5,811 nt of DNA from Bacteroidota bacterium (GCA_027483285.1 JAIXUZ010000383.1:1-5811), one strand, 5' to 3'; shown: positions 1-5,811, counted from the first letter of the stretch. A program made the numbers and translations. The notes: generated by a model from the sequence alone, not told the origin.

Positions 1-17
1 AAAAAACGGAACACACT

Positions 18-941
18 ATGTCGGCTCTCAGCGTACAACATTTATTAGGAATAAAAGACCTGACTGTAGCTGATATTGAGCTGATATTATCAACCGCTAA
101 AAACTTTAAGGGCATTATAAACCAGCCCATAAAAAGGGTTCCATCGTTGCGCGATGTAACCATTGCCAACCTGTTTTTTGAGAATAGTACGCGTACCCGC
201 TTATCGTTTGAGCTGGCGGAGAAACGCCTGAGCGCCGATGTGGTAAACTTTGCCGCATCGTCATCATCTGTTAGCAAGGGCGAAACCCTGATAGATACCG
301 TAAACAACATATTGGCCATGAAGGTGGATATGGTAGTAATGCGCCACCCCAAGCCGGGTGCGGGCGTGTTCCTTGCCAAACACATAAAAGCCAAAATAGT
401 AAACGCCGGCGACGGTGCCCACGAGCACCCTACGCAAGCCCTTTTAGATGCCTACTCTATGCTGGAGGTGCACGGCAGCCTTAAAGGCCTTAAAGTGGCT
501 ATAGTGGGCGATATTTTGCACTCGCGCGTGGCGCTATCCAATATATTCCTGCTGAATAAAATGGGTGCCGAAGTGGTCGTGTGCGGCCCTCCTACCCTAA
601 TGCCTAAGTTCATTACATCGCTAGGTGTGCGTGTTGAGTATGATCTGATGAAAGCCCTGGAATGGTGCGATGTAGCCAATATGCTACGCATACAACTGGA
701 AAGGCAGGATATTAAGTACTTCCCTTCCCTACGCGAATATACCATGCTGTATGGCCTTGATAAGGAGCGCCTGGACAGCCTGAGCAAAAAGATTACCATT
801 ATGCACCCCGGCCCTATAAACCGTGGCATAGAGATTACCAGCGATGTTGCCGACTCTGACCAATCCATCATTCTAGACCAGGTAGAAAACGGCGTTGCCG
901 TGCGTATGGCAGTGCTGTACCTGCTGGCGGGGGCAAAGTAA
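18..941 (+). CDS. pyrB: Aspartate carbamoyltransferase catalytic subunit
   Basis: This cytosolic enzyme condenses carbamoyl phosphate with L-aspartate to N-carbamoyl-aspartate, the committed step of de novo pyrimidine synthesis. The 307 residues match the family's usual length, so the gene is complete. Visible motifs in order: the carbamoyl-phosphate loop FFENSTRTR (residues 53-61, STRTR at 57-61); the S86-K87-G-E-T loop that closes over the active site of the neighbouring subunit in the trimer; VMRH (R109, H110); HPTQ (137-140); GDILHSR (R170); MLR (R224); and MHPGPINRG (262-270), the aspartate-domain loop. GDI-HSR and HPGP-NRG resemble Bacillus-type unregulated enzymes more than the E. coli form. 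No pyrI follows, so the subunit probably acts without a regulatory partner (inference). The ATG at 18 gives the expected N-terminus; only a weak GGA lies upstream. Genes before it are outside the window. pyrR often precedes pyrB in this phylum, but that cannot be seen here. Confidence 0.97.
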   Translation: MSALSVQHLLGIKDLTVADIELILSTAKNFKGIINQPIKRVPSLRDVTIANLFFENSTRTRLSFELAEKRLSADVVNFAASSSSVSKGETLIDTVNNILAMKVDMVVMRHPKPGAGVFLAKHIKAKIVNAGDGAHEHPTQALLDAYSMLEVHGSLKGLKVAIVGDILHSRVALSNIFLLNKMGAEVVVCGPPTLMPKFITSLGVRVEYDLMKALEWCDVANMLRIQLERQDIKYFPSLREYTMLYGLDKERLDSLSKKITIMHPGPINRGIEITSDVADSDQSIILDQVENGVAVRMAVLYLLAGAK

Positions 942-955
942 CAGCCTTACCCCTA

Positions 956-990
956 TCCCGATAGCTATCGGGACCTCTCCAAAGGAGAGG
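956..990. repeat. Two adjacent intergenic inverted repeats
   Basis: Bases 956-973 form a perfect 18-base palindrome (TCCCGATAG/CTATCGGGA). It is followed directly by a second hairpin, CCTCTCC-AAA-GGAGAGG (974-990, 7-bp stem, 3-base loop). Flanking C-rich and G-rich runs (CCCCT near 950 and GGGGG from 989) could extend pairing into alternative folds. The element lies 14 bases after the pyrB stop and could end or protect the pyrB transcript. No T-run follows the second hairpin, so it is not a standard intrinsic terminator. From memory, similar CCGATAGCTATCGG and CTCTCC-AAA-GGAGAG palindromes recur between genes in Bacteroidota, so it may be a dispersed repeat. That cannot be tested from one copy. 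Confidence 0.7.
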
Positions 991-999
991 GGGATAAAA

Positions 1000-1007
1000 T
1001 ATCTTTA
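1000..1007 (+). promoter_or_regulatory. Possible -7 box for the small + strand genes
   Basis: TATCTTTA matches seven of eight positions of the Bacteroidota -7 consensus TAnnTTTG and lies 34 bases before the ATG at 1042. An overlapping alternative, TAACCTTG (1006-1013), also matches seven of eight. No clear TTTG -33 element is found at the right distance upstream, where the inverted repeat lies. The region is AT-rich, so chance matches are likely. Confidence 0.25.
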
Positions 1008-1041
1008 ACCTTGAATTTATTAAGCATTAATAATTACTAAT

Positions 1042-1347
1042 ATGCCAGTGGATGTTTTTGAAACTTCATTTATCGATTTAGTAAAAGAAAAGGTGCAGCC
1101 TATTGTAAAGATAAAAGGGTATGCGCTTATTAAAGAGGCTGTTTCCAATACTTCTGTGGGGCAGCCTGCCTACATTGAATTTTTCAAACTATACAATAGG
1201 CTAACTATTAGCCAGGTTGATAGCAATGAGAATTCTAGTACTTACTTTGTGACACACAACAATAAAAAACTACTTGAGGTGAATATTAATGAAGTTGGAA
1301 CTGAAACAGCTTTAGCAAGTATAATAGGTAAGGTTGGTAAGATATAG
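1042..1347 (+). CDS. Hypothetical protein, 101 residues, probably cytosolic
   Basis: I do not recognise this protein. It begins MPVDVFETSFIDLV and has no signal peptide, membrane segment, cysteine or tryptophan, so it is probably a soluble cytoplasmic protein. The pattern suggests an N-terminal helix (residues 5-20), a middle part around YIEFFKLYNRLTI (about 44-56), an Asn/Ser-rich turn (NENSS), a likely beta-hairpin (TYFVTHNNKKLLEVNI) and a Gly-containing tail. A hand count of bases 1081-1320 gives about 36% GC, against about 50-55% in sampled stretches of pyrB. It may therefore be more recently acquired or under different constraint. It sits 11 bases before the next gene on the same strand, so the two may be co-transcribed. 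The ATG is preceded by an AT-rich leader without a Shine-Dalgarno sequence, as is usual in this phylum. The clear reading frame and spacing support a real gene, but no homology is claimed. Confidence 0.65.
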   Translation: MPVDVFETSFIDLVKEKVQPIVKIKGYALIKEAVSNTSVGQPAYIEFFKLYNRLTISQVDSNENSSTYFVTHNNKKLLEVNINEVGTETALASIIGKVGKI

Positions 1348-1358
1348 ACTTTCATATT

Positions 1359-1742
1359 ATGCTAAAATCCCTCATCATATCATCCCTACTACTACTCACC
1401 ACCCTTTGCCCTGCACAGGTGATAAACCTTGCCCCCATTTTAGGGCATTGGGAGAATAGCGACGATAAGCGAAACCATATTTACATTACCGAGAAGTACA
1501 TTATAGAAAAATACGATGAGCAGTTAATTGATACTTTTTACTATTCTATATCATCTGCTATTTGCGATACCACATACCTTAAACCGGGTGTAGATACTAC
1601 TGCCCTGTTTTTAGTGGAAACCAATATCCACACTGGCGACCAATACTGCTTTGAAATATTAAATGGTGGCGAAAACGGCCACCTATCATTTAGGTACGTT
1701 TTTAACGGCTACCTCAATGAATTTGATAGAAAAAAGGAATAA
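1359..1742 (+). CDS. Small secreted or periplasmic protein of unknown function
   Basis: The 127-residue product starts with a clear Sec signal peptide: MLK, then a hydrophobic Leu/Ile/Ser core (residues 4-15), then a likely signal peptidase I site after PA (CPA|Q, residues 17-20). The Cys at 17 does not fit a lipobox because residue 16 is Leu and Thr occupies 14-15, so a lipoprotein is unlikely. The mature part is about 108 residues with a GHW motif at 29-31, alternating strand-like segments (HIYITEKYIIEKY, DTFYYSISSAI, TALFLVETNI, YCFEIL, HLSFRYVFNGYL) and two cysteines (C69, C97) that could form a disulfide. A G-x-W start followed by beta strands resembles lipocalin-like beta-barrels, but the protein is short for that family, so this is only a guess. 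It probably shares a transcript with the gene 11 bases upstream. It ends 13 bases from the stop of the opposite-strand cysteine desulfurase gene. Confidence 0.75.
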   Translation: MLKSLIISSLLLLTTLCPAQVINLAPILGHWENSDDKRNHIYITEKYIIEKYDEQLIDTFYYSISSAICDTTYLKPGVDTTALFLVETNIHTGDQYCFEILNGGENGHLSFRYVFNGYLNEFDRKKE

Positions 1743-1755
1743 TCAATTCTGTACG

Positions 1756-2916
1756 CTACACGTTTATGCTCTGCGCAACAACCGGCTTCAAAATATCCTT
1801 CAGCACATCAACCGCATAGTTAATGTCTTGCAGTTGGGTGGTTTTGCAGAAAGAGAAGCGCACCGCGGGGCGTTCCATATCGGTATTAAGGGCACGGAGC
1901 ACGTGCGAGCCAATATCGCTGCCCGAAGAGCATGCCGAGCCACCCGAGGCGGCTACACCATTAATATCAAGGTTAAACAGCAGCATTTCGCCTATATCGG
2001 TCTTAGGGAGCGATACGTTAAGTACGGTGTATAGCGATTTCTCCATGTTGCCGCTTTCGCCGTTAAACTCCACACCTGGAAACTCGTTTTGCAAACGGCC
2101 AATCATGTAGCCTTTCAGCTCGCGTATATGGGCCGCTTCTTTTTCCATGTCGCGGTGGGCAATTTCAAAGGCTTTGCCAAGGCCAACAATACCGTACACA
2201 TTCTCGGTACCGCCGCGCATGTTGCGCTCTTGCGCGCCACCGGTAATAAAGGGGGGTATTTTTACATCGGCACTCATATACAAAAAGCCAACGCCTTTGG
2301 GGCCATGGAATTTATGGGCAGCACACGATGCAAAGTGTACTTTAACAGCTTGGAAATCTAAGGGATAGTGGCACATGGTCTGCACCGTATCGGTATGAAA
2401 AACGGCTTTGTATTGTTCACAAAGCGCCGATACTTTTTCAATGGGTAATAGGTTGCCAATCTCGTTGTTGGCGTGCATTAGCGATACCAGGGTTTGGCCA
2501 TCGTATCCGGCAAGCAGTTCTTCTAAATGGGCCAGGTCTACATTGCCTTTGGCATCAACATTTACAAGGCTTAGTTTAATCTTGCCCAACTTGGCTAAAT
2601 CCTCAAGGGTGTGTAGCACAGCATGGTGTTCTAAGGGCGAGGTTATGGCGTGTTTAATGCCCATAAACTCGGTACTACATCGCAGGGCCATGTTGTTGGC
2701 TTCCGTTCCGCCCGATGTGAATATTATCTCGGCAGGCGATACATTCAGCAGCTTGGCTATCGTTTTACGCGATTGCTCTATAGCTACCCTAACCTCAGAC
2801 CCAAACTGGTGGGTTGATGATGGGTTGCCAAACTTCTCTATCAAATACGGTAGCATAGCCTCTACCACCTCTTTGTCTAAGGCAGTAGTTGCCGCGTTGT
2901 CAAGATAAACTCTCAT
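1756..2916 (-). CDS. Group I cysteine desulfurase (NifS/IscS family)
   Basis: This PLP-dependent enzyme removes sulfur from L-cysteine, giving alanine and a persulfide used for Fe-S clusters or for thiolation of tRNA and cofactors. The 386 residues show the full fold-type I set: YLDNAATT (4-11); SGGTEANN (68-75); EHHAVL (96-101, H98 stacking on PLP); HANNEIG (148-154); HTDTVQ (174-179, D176 and Q179 contacting the cofactor); AAHKFHGPKG (K202 forms the Schiff base); GGAQERNMRGGTENV (226-240); and the mobile loop SGGSACSSGS (324-333) with catalytic C329. The SACSSGS loop marks group I rather than SufS. The C-terminus lacks about 20 residues compared with E. coli IscS (404), the part involved in docking the scaffold IscU. 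No iscU, iscR or hsc genes are nearby. A role in tRNA or cofactor thiolation, or use of a different scaffold, is possible (inference). Naming it iscS or nifS would go beyond the evidence. The ATG at 2916 puts the motif YLDNAATT at its usual place. Confidence 0.95.
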   Translation of the reverse strand: MRVYLDNAATTALDKEVVEAMLPYLIEKFGNPSSTHQFGSEVRVAIEQSRKTIAKLLNVSPAEIIFTSGGTEANNMALRCSTEFMGIKHAITSPLEHHAVLHTLEDLAKLGKIKLSLVNVDAKGNVDLAHLEELLAGYDGQTLVSLMHANNEIGNLLPIEKVSALCEQYKAVFHTDTVQTMCHYPLDFQAVKVHFASCAAHKFHGPKGVGFLYMSADVKIPPFITGGAQERNMRGGTENVYGIVGLGKAFEIAHRDMEKEAAHIRELKGYMIGRLQNEFPGVEFNGESGNMEKSLYTVLNVSLPKTDIGEMLLFNLDINGVAASGGSACSSGSDIGSHVLRALNTDMERPAVRFSFCKTTQLQDINYAVDVLKDILKPVVAQSINV

Positions 2917-2941
2917 TTTCTATAAATATCCAAATCCACTA

Positions 2942-2969
2942 CAAAGATAAAAAATATAAACTAAGCAAA
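2942..2969 (-). promoter_or_regulatory. Likely promoter of the cysteine desulfurase gene
   Basis: Read on the minus strand, TATCTTTG (2949 to 2942) matches the Bacteroidota -7 consensus TAnnTTTG exactly. A TTTG (2969 to 2966) lies upstream with a 16-base spacer, slightly shorter than the usual 17-23. Transcription would start near 2935-2938, giving a leader of about 20 bases before the ATG at 2916. No Shine-Dalgarno sequence is seen; the leader is AT-rich. The box lies downstream of the terminator of the preceding gene, which supports an independent transcription unit. Confidence 0.6.
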
Positions 2970-2990
2970 CCCGCAATTGTGCTATGGCCC

Positions 2991-3031
2991 AAAAACAAAG
3001 CTCCCCCTGACGTTACCGTCAGGGGGAGCTT
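2991..3031 (-). terminator. Strong intrinsic terminator of the repeat-protein gene
   Basis: A perfect 15-bp inverted repeat (arms 2998-3012 and 3017-3031, sequence AAGCTCCCCCTGACG and its complement) encloses a 4-base loop. On the minus strand the stem is followed by a T-rich run, TGTTTTT (2997 to 2991). It starts 27 bases after the TAA of the large protein gene. On the + strand the stem is followed by TATATCAACC with no T-run, so it works best in the leftward direction. It separates the large gene from the downstream cysteine desulfurase gene. Confidence 0.92.
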
Positions 3032-3057
3032 ATATCAACCGATTAATAAAAACCGGC

Positions 3058-5811
3058 TTAGTTAAGTACTATGCGTTTGGTTATTACACCATTGTTAGTG
3101 CGTATGCTGTATAAGTATATACCACGCTCTAAGTTTTCAAAGTTGTACTCTTTGGTGTATTTGCCGGTGTAGCTTGGCAACGCCTCGCTTTGTACCACAC
3201 GTCCGGTAACATCGGCAAGCGTAATGCTTACGTTTTGTTTAGACGGTATTTCGAATGTAACAGTAATGTTACCTTCGGTTGGGTTGGGGTACAAGTTGAA
3301 CGACGATACAACAGGCTGCTCGCCAACACCCAGCTTCATTACAGTAACAGGGATAGTGATGCTATCAGTACCGCAAAGGTTGGTTACTACCAATGTTACC
3401 TGGTAAGTGCCATCTTCAGCATAGGTGTGTACAGGGTTAGGCTCTGTTGAGTTAGGGTTGCCATCACCAAATATCCACAAGTAGCTTTGGCCGTTGTCAG
3501 ATAGGTTGGTGAAGTTAGCTGTTAGGCTAAAGGTGTTGAACGTGAACGATGCGTTAGGGTCTTGGATAACAAGTACCGAAATAGTATCGCTTGAAGAACA
3601 ACCAGAAGAGTCAGTTACAACTACCGAGTAGTTTTGAGATGTTGAAGCACTGATGATTTGAGTGTTAACACCGGTGTTCCAGGCATAATCAAAGTAACCC
3701 GGGCCTGCATCTAACAATACCGAACCACCAAAGCAGAAGTTTGTTGAGCCGTTAGCGGTAATATCAGCAACAGGGCCGTTGTTAATGAATATGTCTTGCG
3801 AGAATGAGGCAGGACATACTCCATTGGTAGTATAAGTAATAGTGCTAACACCTTGCTGGCTGGCCAACAAGTTAATGTTACCGTTTACAGTGCTTATTGA
3901 CAAATTGTTAGACCCGCTGAATACACCGCCAAGGTTACCGGTAATGGTAGGTGTAGGTGTTAAGGTCGATGATTGGCAATAAGTGTACAATGGGTAAGCA
4001 AATGCTGCATCATCAGCCTGAGAAATGGTTACGCTTGTAGTAGTAGAACCAGGGCAAGAACCACCTACAGTGTAGGTAACGGTAAATGTACCTGTTGAAC
4101 TGTTAGCAAGGTCAATCTCGCCTGTAAGAGCGTTAATTGCTAAACCGTTAGATCCTGAGAACGAACCACCAAAGTCGCCTGTAATATTAGGCTGTGGGTT
4201 GGTTAGGTTGTTACAGTATTGGCTTGATGAGTAGTTAAAGCCTGCATTAGCGCCGTTAGTAATAGTAACACTGAATGTTTGGCTTGCAGAGCATACGCCG
4301 TTGGTAGTATAAGTAATAGTATAAGTACCTGCGGTGCTTGCACCTAAGTCAATTGAACCTGTAGCAGGGTTAATGCTTAAGCCTGATGGAGAAGCACTAA
4401 ATGTACCACCTGTTGTACCGGTAATAGTAGGTACAGGGGTTGTTACACCTGTTTGGCAGAATGACGACTGGGTATAGAAGAATGTAGCATTATCAAGCGG
4501 GGTAACGGTAACCACAGTTTGTGTGCTACCTGCGCAAGTGTTGCCATCAATATACGTATAGGTAATAATGTTTTGGCCTAAGTTAGCGTTGGCAGGGGTA
4601 AACGTGTTGCTTACAACACCTGCTCCGCTAAATGTACCATTACTTGGGTTACCTGTTAAGTTTACAGGGGCAGCGTTTACACAGTAGCTGCTGCTTAAGC
4701 CTGTAATTTGAACAGATGGTGTAGCGTTAACAGTTACCTGTTGTGAGCTTGTGCCGCTGCAACCGTTGTTTGTAGTGTAAACGTAGGTAACAGTATGTGT
4801 ACCCGGGCCTGCAAACAATGGATCGAAGTTGTTACCTGTAACACCGTTGCCACTGAATGTGCCACCGGCTGGTGTGCCTGTTAAAGCAACAGGGGTTGCA
4901 TCTTCGCAGTACTCAGCACCTAAACCAGTAAACGATACCACAGGGGCAGGGCTTACGGTTACAAACTGAGAGTATGAGTTAGAACATAAGTTACCATCAG
5001 TAAAGGTATAGGTTACAGTAAATGTACCTGTTCCGGCTTGCGATGGACTAAATACGTTACCCGAAACACCTGTGCCGGTAAATGAACCTCCTTGTGGGAA
5101 TGATGTCATTTGAACATCAGCAGATGACGTACAGTAAGCATTTAGTAAACCTGCAAAACCAACGTTTGGCAGTGGGTTAACAATAACCTGGATTGAAGTA
5201 GTACCTGTACAGCCACCTGTTGTTACAGAGTAGATAAGGGTGTGTGTGCCCGCACCGGCAACACCTGGGTTGAAGGTAGTACCAGATACACCTGGTCCGC
5301 TTAATGTACCACCGGCTGGTGTTACGTTTACGGTTACAGGGTTGGCGCTAATACAGTAGCTTGATGCCAAGCCTGAAATTACAGGGCTTGGGGCAGGGTT
5401 TACAACTACCGTTTGGGTAGCTGTGTTACCACAACCATTGCCATCGCTATAAGTGTAAGTAATAGTATGTGTACCAGGGCCTGAAATAGTTGGGAAGAAT
5501 GTGTTACCCGAAACGCCAGGACCACTAAAAGTACCACCACTTGGCGTGCCAGTAAATGTTACCGATACATCGTTAGAGCAATATGTGTTAGCTAAACCAG
5601 TAATAGATACTGTAGGTTGTGCATACACTTGTACCTGTTGGGTAGTAGTGCCTGTACAGCCGTTAACGTCAGAGAAGGTATAAGTAATATCATAGATACC
5701 AACACCTGCAGCTGCAGGGTCAAAGCTGGTGCCGGTTACACCGGTTCCGCTAAATGTACCGCCTGATGGTAAACCGCTAAGTGTTTGTACACCGGCCGAG
5801 ATGCAATATTG
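3058..5811 (-). CDS. Large T9SS-exported repeat protein with PKD domain (N-terminus missing)
   Basis: This is the C-terminal 917 residues of a surface or secreted protein; the frame stays open to the right edge, so start and signal peptide lie outside. A GTG at 5626-5628 could be mistaken for a start but encodes a Val between two repeat units. Numbering from that Val as residue 1, the order is: a cut type A unit (upstream, to residue 6), five type A units (7-380), three type B units (381-620), an Ig-like unit (621-692, with NFCFGGSVLLDAG and SGC), a PKD domain (693-774, YLWIFGDG...NPVHTY...GTYQVTLVVTN) and a type A T9SS sorting domain (775-856). Each unit before the PKD domain has one Cys near its start and one near its end. 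Such proteins pass the inner membrane by Sec and the outer membrane by T9SS, then are anchored or released. Adhesion or matrix roles are common for this architecture, but no ligand or catalytic domain is visible here. The gene ends 27 bases before a strong terminator. Confidence 0.95.
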   Translation of the reverse strand, partial: QYCISAGVQTLSGLPSGGTFSGTGVTGTSFDPAAAGVGIYDITYTFSDVNGCTGTTTQQVQVYAQPTVSITGLANTYCSNDVSVTFTGTPSGGTFSGPGVSGNTFFPTISGPGTHTITYTYSDGNGCGNTATQTVVVNPAPSPVISGLASSYCISANPVTVNVTPAGGTLSGPGVSGTTFNPGVAGAGTHTLIYSVTTGGCTGTTSIQVIVNPLPNVGFAGLLNAYCTSSADVQMTSFPQGGSFTGTGVSGNVFSPSQAGTGTFTVTYTFTDGNLCSNSYSQFVTVSPAPVVSFTGLGAEYCEDATPVALTGTPAGGTFSGNGVTGNNFDPLFAGPGTHTVTYVYTTNNGCSGTSSQQVTVNATPSVQITGLSSSYCVNAAPVNLTGNPSNGTFSGAGVVSNTFTPANANLGQNIITYTYIDGNTCAGSTQTVVTVTPLDNATFFYTQSSFCQTGVTTPVPTITGTTGGTFSASPSGLSINPATGSIDLGASTAGTYTITYTTNGVCSASQTFSVTITNGANAGFNYSSSQYCNNLTNPQPNITGDFGGSFSGSNGLAINALTGEIDLANSSTGTFTVTYTVGGSCPGSTTTSVTISQADDAAFAYPLYTYCQSSTLTPTPTITGNLGGVFSGSNNLSISTVNGNINLLASQQGVSTITYTTNGVCPASFSQDIFINNGPVADITANGSTNFCFGGSVLLDAGPGYFDYAWNTGVNTQIISASTSQNYSVVVTDSSGCSSSDTISVLVIQDPNASFTFNTFSLTANFTNLSDNGQSYLWIFGDGNPNSTEPNPVHTYAEDGTYQVTLVVTNLCGTDSITIPVTVMKLGVGEQPVVSSFNLYPNPTEGNITVTFEIPSKQNVSITLADVTGRVVQSEALPSYTGKYTKEYNFENLERGIYLYSIRTNNGVITKRIVLN
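3061..3306 (-). other. Type A T9SS C-terminal sorting domain
   Basis: The last 82 residues begin SSFNLYPNPTEGNITVTF and show the marks of the type A sorting signal: the YPNP-x-x-G box, the strand ending DVTGRVV, and LERGIYLYSIRTNNG followed by a basic-hydrophobic end (TKRIVLN). In known T9SS cargo this domain directs passage through the outer-membrane translocon and is normally cleaved by the sortase PorU. It holds eight Lys/Arg residues (K797, R810, K823, K826, R835, R843, K851, R852), unlike the rest of the protein, which has only K765. Confidence 0.95.
3307..3552 (-). other. PKD domain
   Basis: Residues 693-774 carry the polycystic-kidney-disease-type beta-sandwich signature: W-x-FGDG (727-731 region), an NP-x-HTY strand, and GTYQVTLVVTN. 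In secreted bacterial proteins PKD domains usually act as spacers or in binding to polysaccharide or protein. This one holds a single Cys (C752, NLCGT) without a partner in the domain. A linker with the protein's first lysine (K765) follows, then the sorting domain. Confidence 0.9.
3769..4488 (-). repeat. Three tandem type B protein repeats (79-81 residues)
   Basis: Units at 4246-4488, 4009-4245 and 3769-4008 share the pattern: Y or F then C, P-x-P-x-ITG-x-x-GG-x-FS, a GL/NLSI-x-x-x-x-G-x-I-x-L segment, TYT-x-x-G-x-C, and an ending strand. Each has two Cys 53-55 residues apart. The INPATGSIDL-like segment ('what is built from ... the following') replaces the GVSGNTF-x-P segment of the type A units, so B looks like a diverged relative of A. 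A 20-base stretch encoding TITYTTN is identical in the first and third units (4301-4320 and 3824-3843), which supports origin by duplication. Confidence 0.9.
4489..5811 (-). repeat. Tandem type A protein repeats (five whole, one cut by the edge)
   Basis: Whole units lie at 5383-5610, 5164-5382, 4939-5163, 4714-4938 and 4489-4713 (76, 73, 75, 75 and 75 residues). A partial unit of 67 residues fills 5611-5811. Shared pattern: V-x-x-x-GL-x-x-x-YC, P-x-GGTFSG-x-GV-x-GN-x-F-x-P, AG-x-GTHT-x-TYTY-x-DGNGC, then a V-x-V-x-P strand. Two Cys lie 48-49 residues apart in every unit and probably form a disulfide across an Ig-like sandwich (inference). The repeats are conserved as protein but clearly diverged as DNA, so they are not recent copies. 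More units may continue past the right edge. Confidence 0.93.

Noticed and set aside
452..871. Open frame of 139 codons on the minus strand inside pyrB
   Set aside because: It lies wholly within pyrB, whose motifs are all intact. The product is rich in Ser, Arg and Met with no recognisable domain, as expected for an antisense shadow frame.
1375..1418. Possible lipoprotein signal in the small secreted protein (Cys 17)
   Set aside because: The residues before the Cys are T-T-L, and Leu at -1 does not fit a lipobox. A signal peptidase I site just after (PA|Q) fits better.
1663..2034. Open frame of 123 codons on the + strand across the convergent gene ends
   Set aside because: It overlaps the ends of the secreted-protein gene and the cysteine desulfurase gene in other frames. 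Most of it is antisense to conserved desulfurase sequence and it has no features of its own.
2089..2908. Several + strand open frames (90, 73 and 166 codons) antisense to the cysteine desulfurase gene
   Set aside because: They mirror a well-conserved enzyme gene and show no motif, start signal or plausible composition. They follow from the codon use of the real gene.
3190..3450. Two short + strand open frames antisense to the sorting and PKD domains
   Set aside because: Shadow frames with no start signals or recognisable domains; the minus-strand reading is fully explained.
3553..5811. The periodic DNA pattern as a possible CRISPR array or non-coding satellite
   Set aside because: The period (about 219-243 bases) is a multiple of three and codes for conserved protein units. 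There are no short identical repeats with unique spacers of equal length.

Overview
The window looks like chromosomal DNA from a member of the Bacteroidota that has a type IX secretion system. The evidence is a canonical type A T9SS C-terminal sorting domain (YPNP box, 'L-x-x-G-x-Y' near the end), Cys-paired Ser/Thr/Gly-rich surface repeats typical of this phylum, a promoter box matching the Bacteroidota TAnnTTTG consensus, and little Shine-Dalgarno sequence ahead of the genes. The sequence does not settle the order or genus (Flavobacteriia, Chitinophagia and Sphingobacteriia all fit).

Layout. On the + strand: pyrB (aspartate carbamoyltransferase, 18-941), a 100-base spacer with two back-to-back inverted repeats, an unrecognised 101-residue protein (1042-1347), and a small secreted protein of unknown function (1359-1742). 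On the - strand, converging on these with a gap of only 13 bases: a group I (NifS/IscS-type) cysteine desulfurase (1756-2916) with its own likely promoter, a strong intrinsic terminator (2991-3031), and the 3' part of a very large T9SS-exported repeat protein (3058 to the right edge, N-terminus outside the window).

The genes do not form one pathway. pyrB and the cysteine desulfurase are housekeeping genes (pyrimidine synthesis; sulfur transfer for Fe-S clusters or thiolated RNA/cofactors). The two small + strand genes are AT-richer accessory genes with no assigned role. The repeat protein is a cell-surface or secreted product and is transcriptionally separate from the desulfurase.

The most notable feature is the architecture of the large protein: six type A units (one cut by the edge), three related type B units, one Ig-like unit, one PKD domain and the sorting domain. 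Each unit before the PKD domain has one Cys pair. There is no lysine or arginine in at least 825 consecutive residues before the last 92. I see no evidence of a new defence, mobile or regulatory system.
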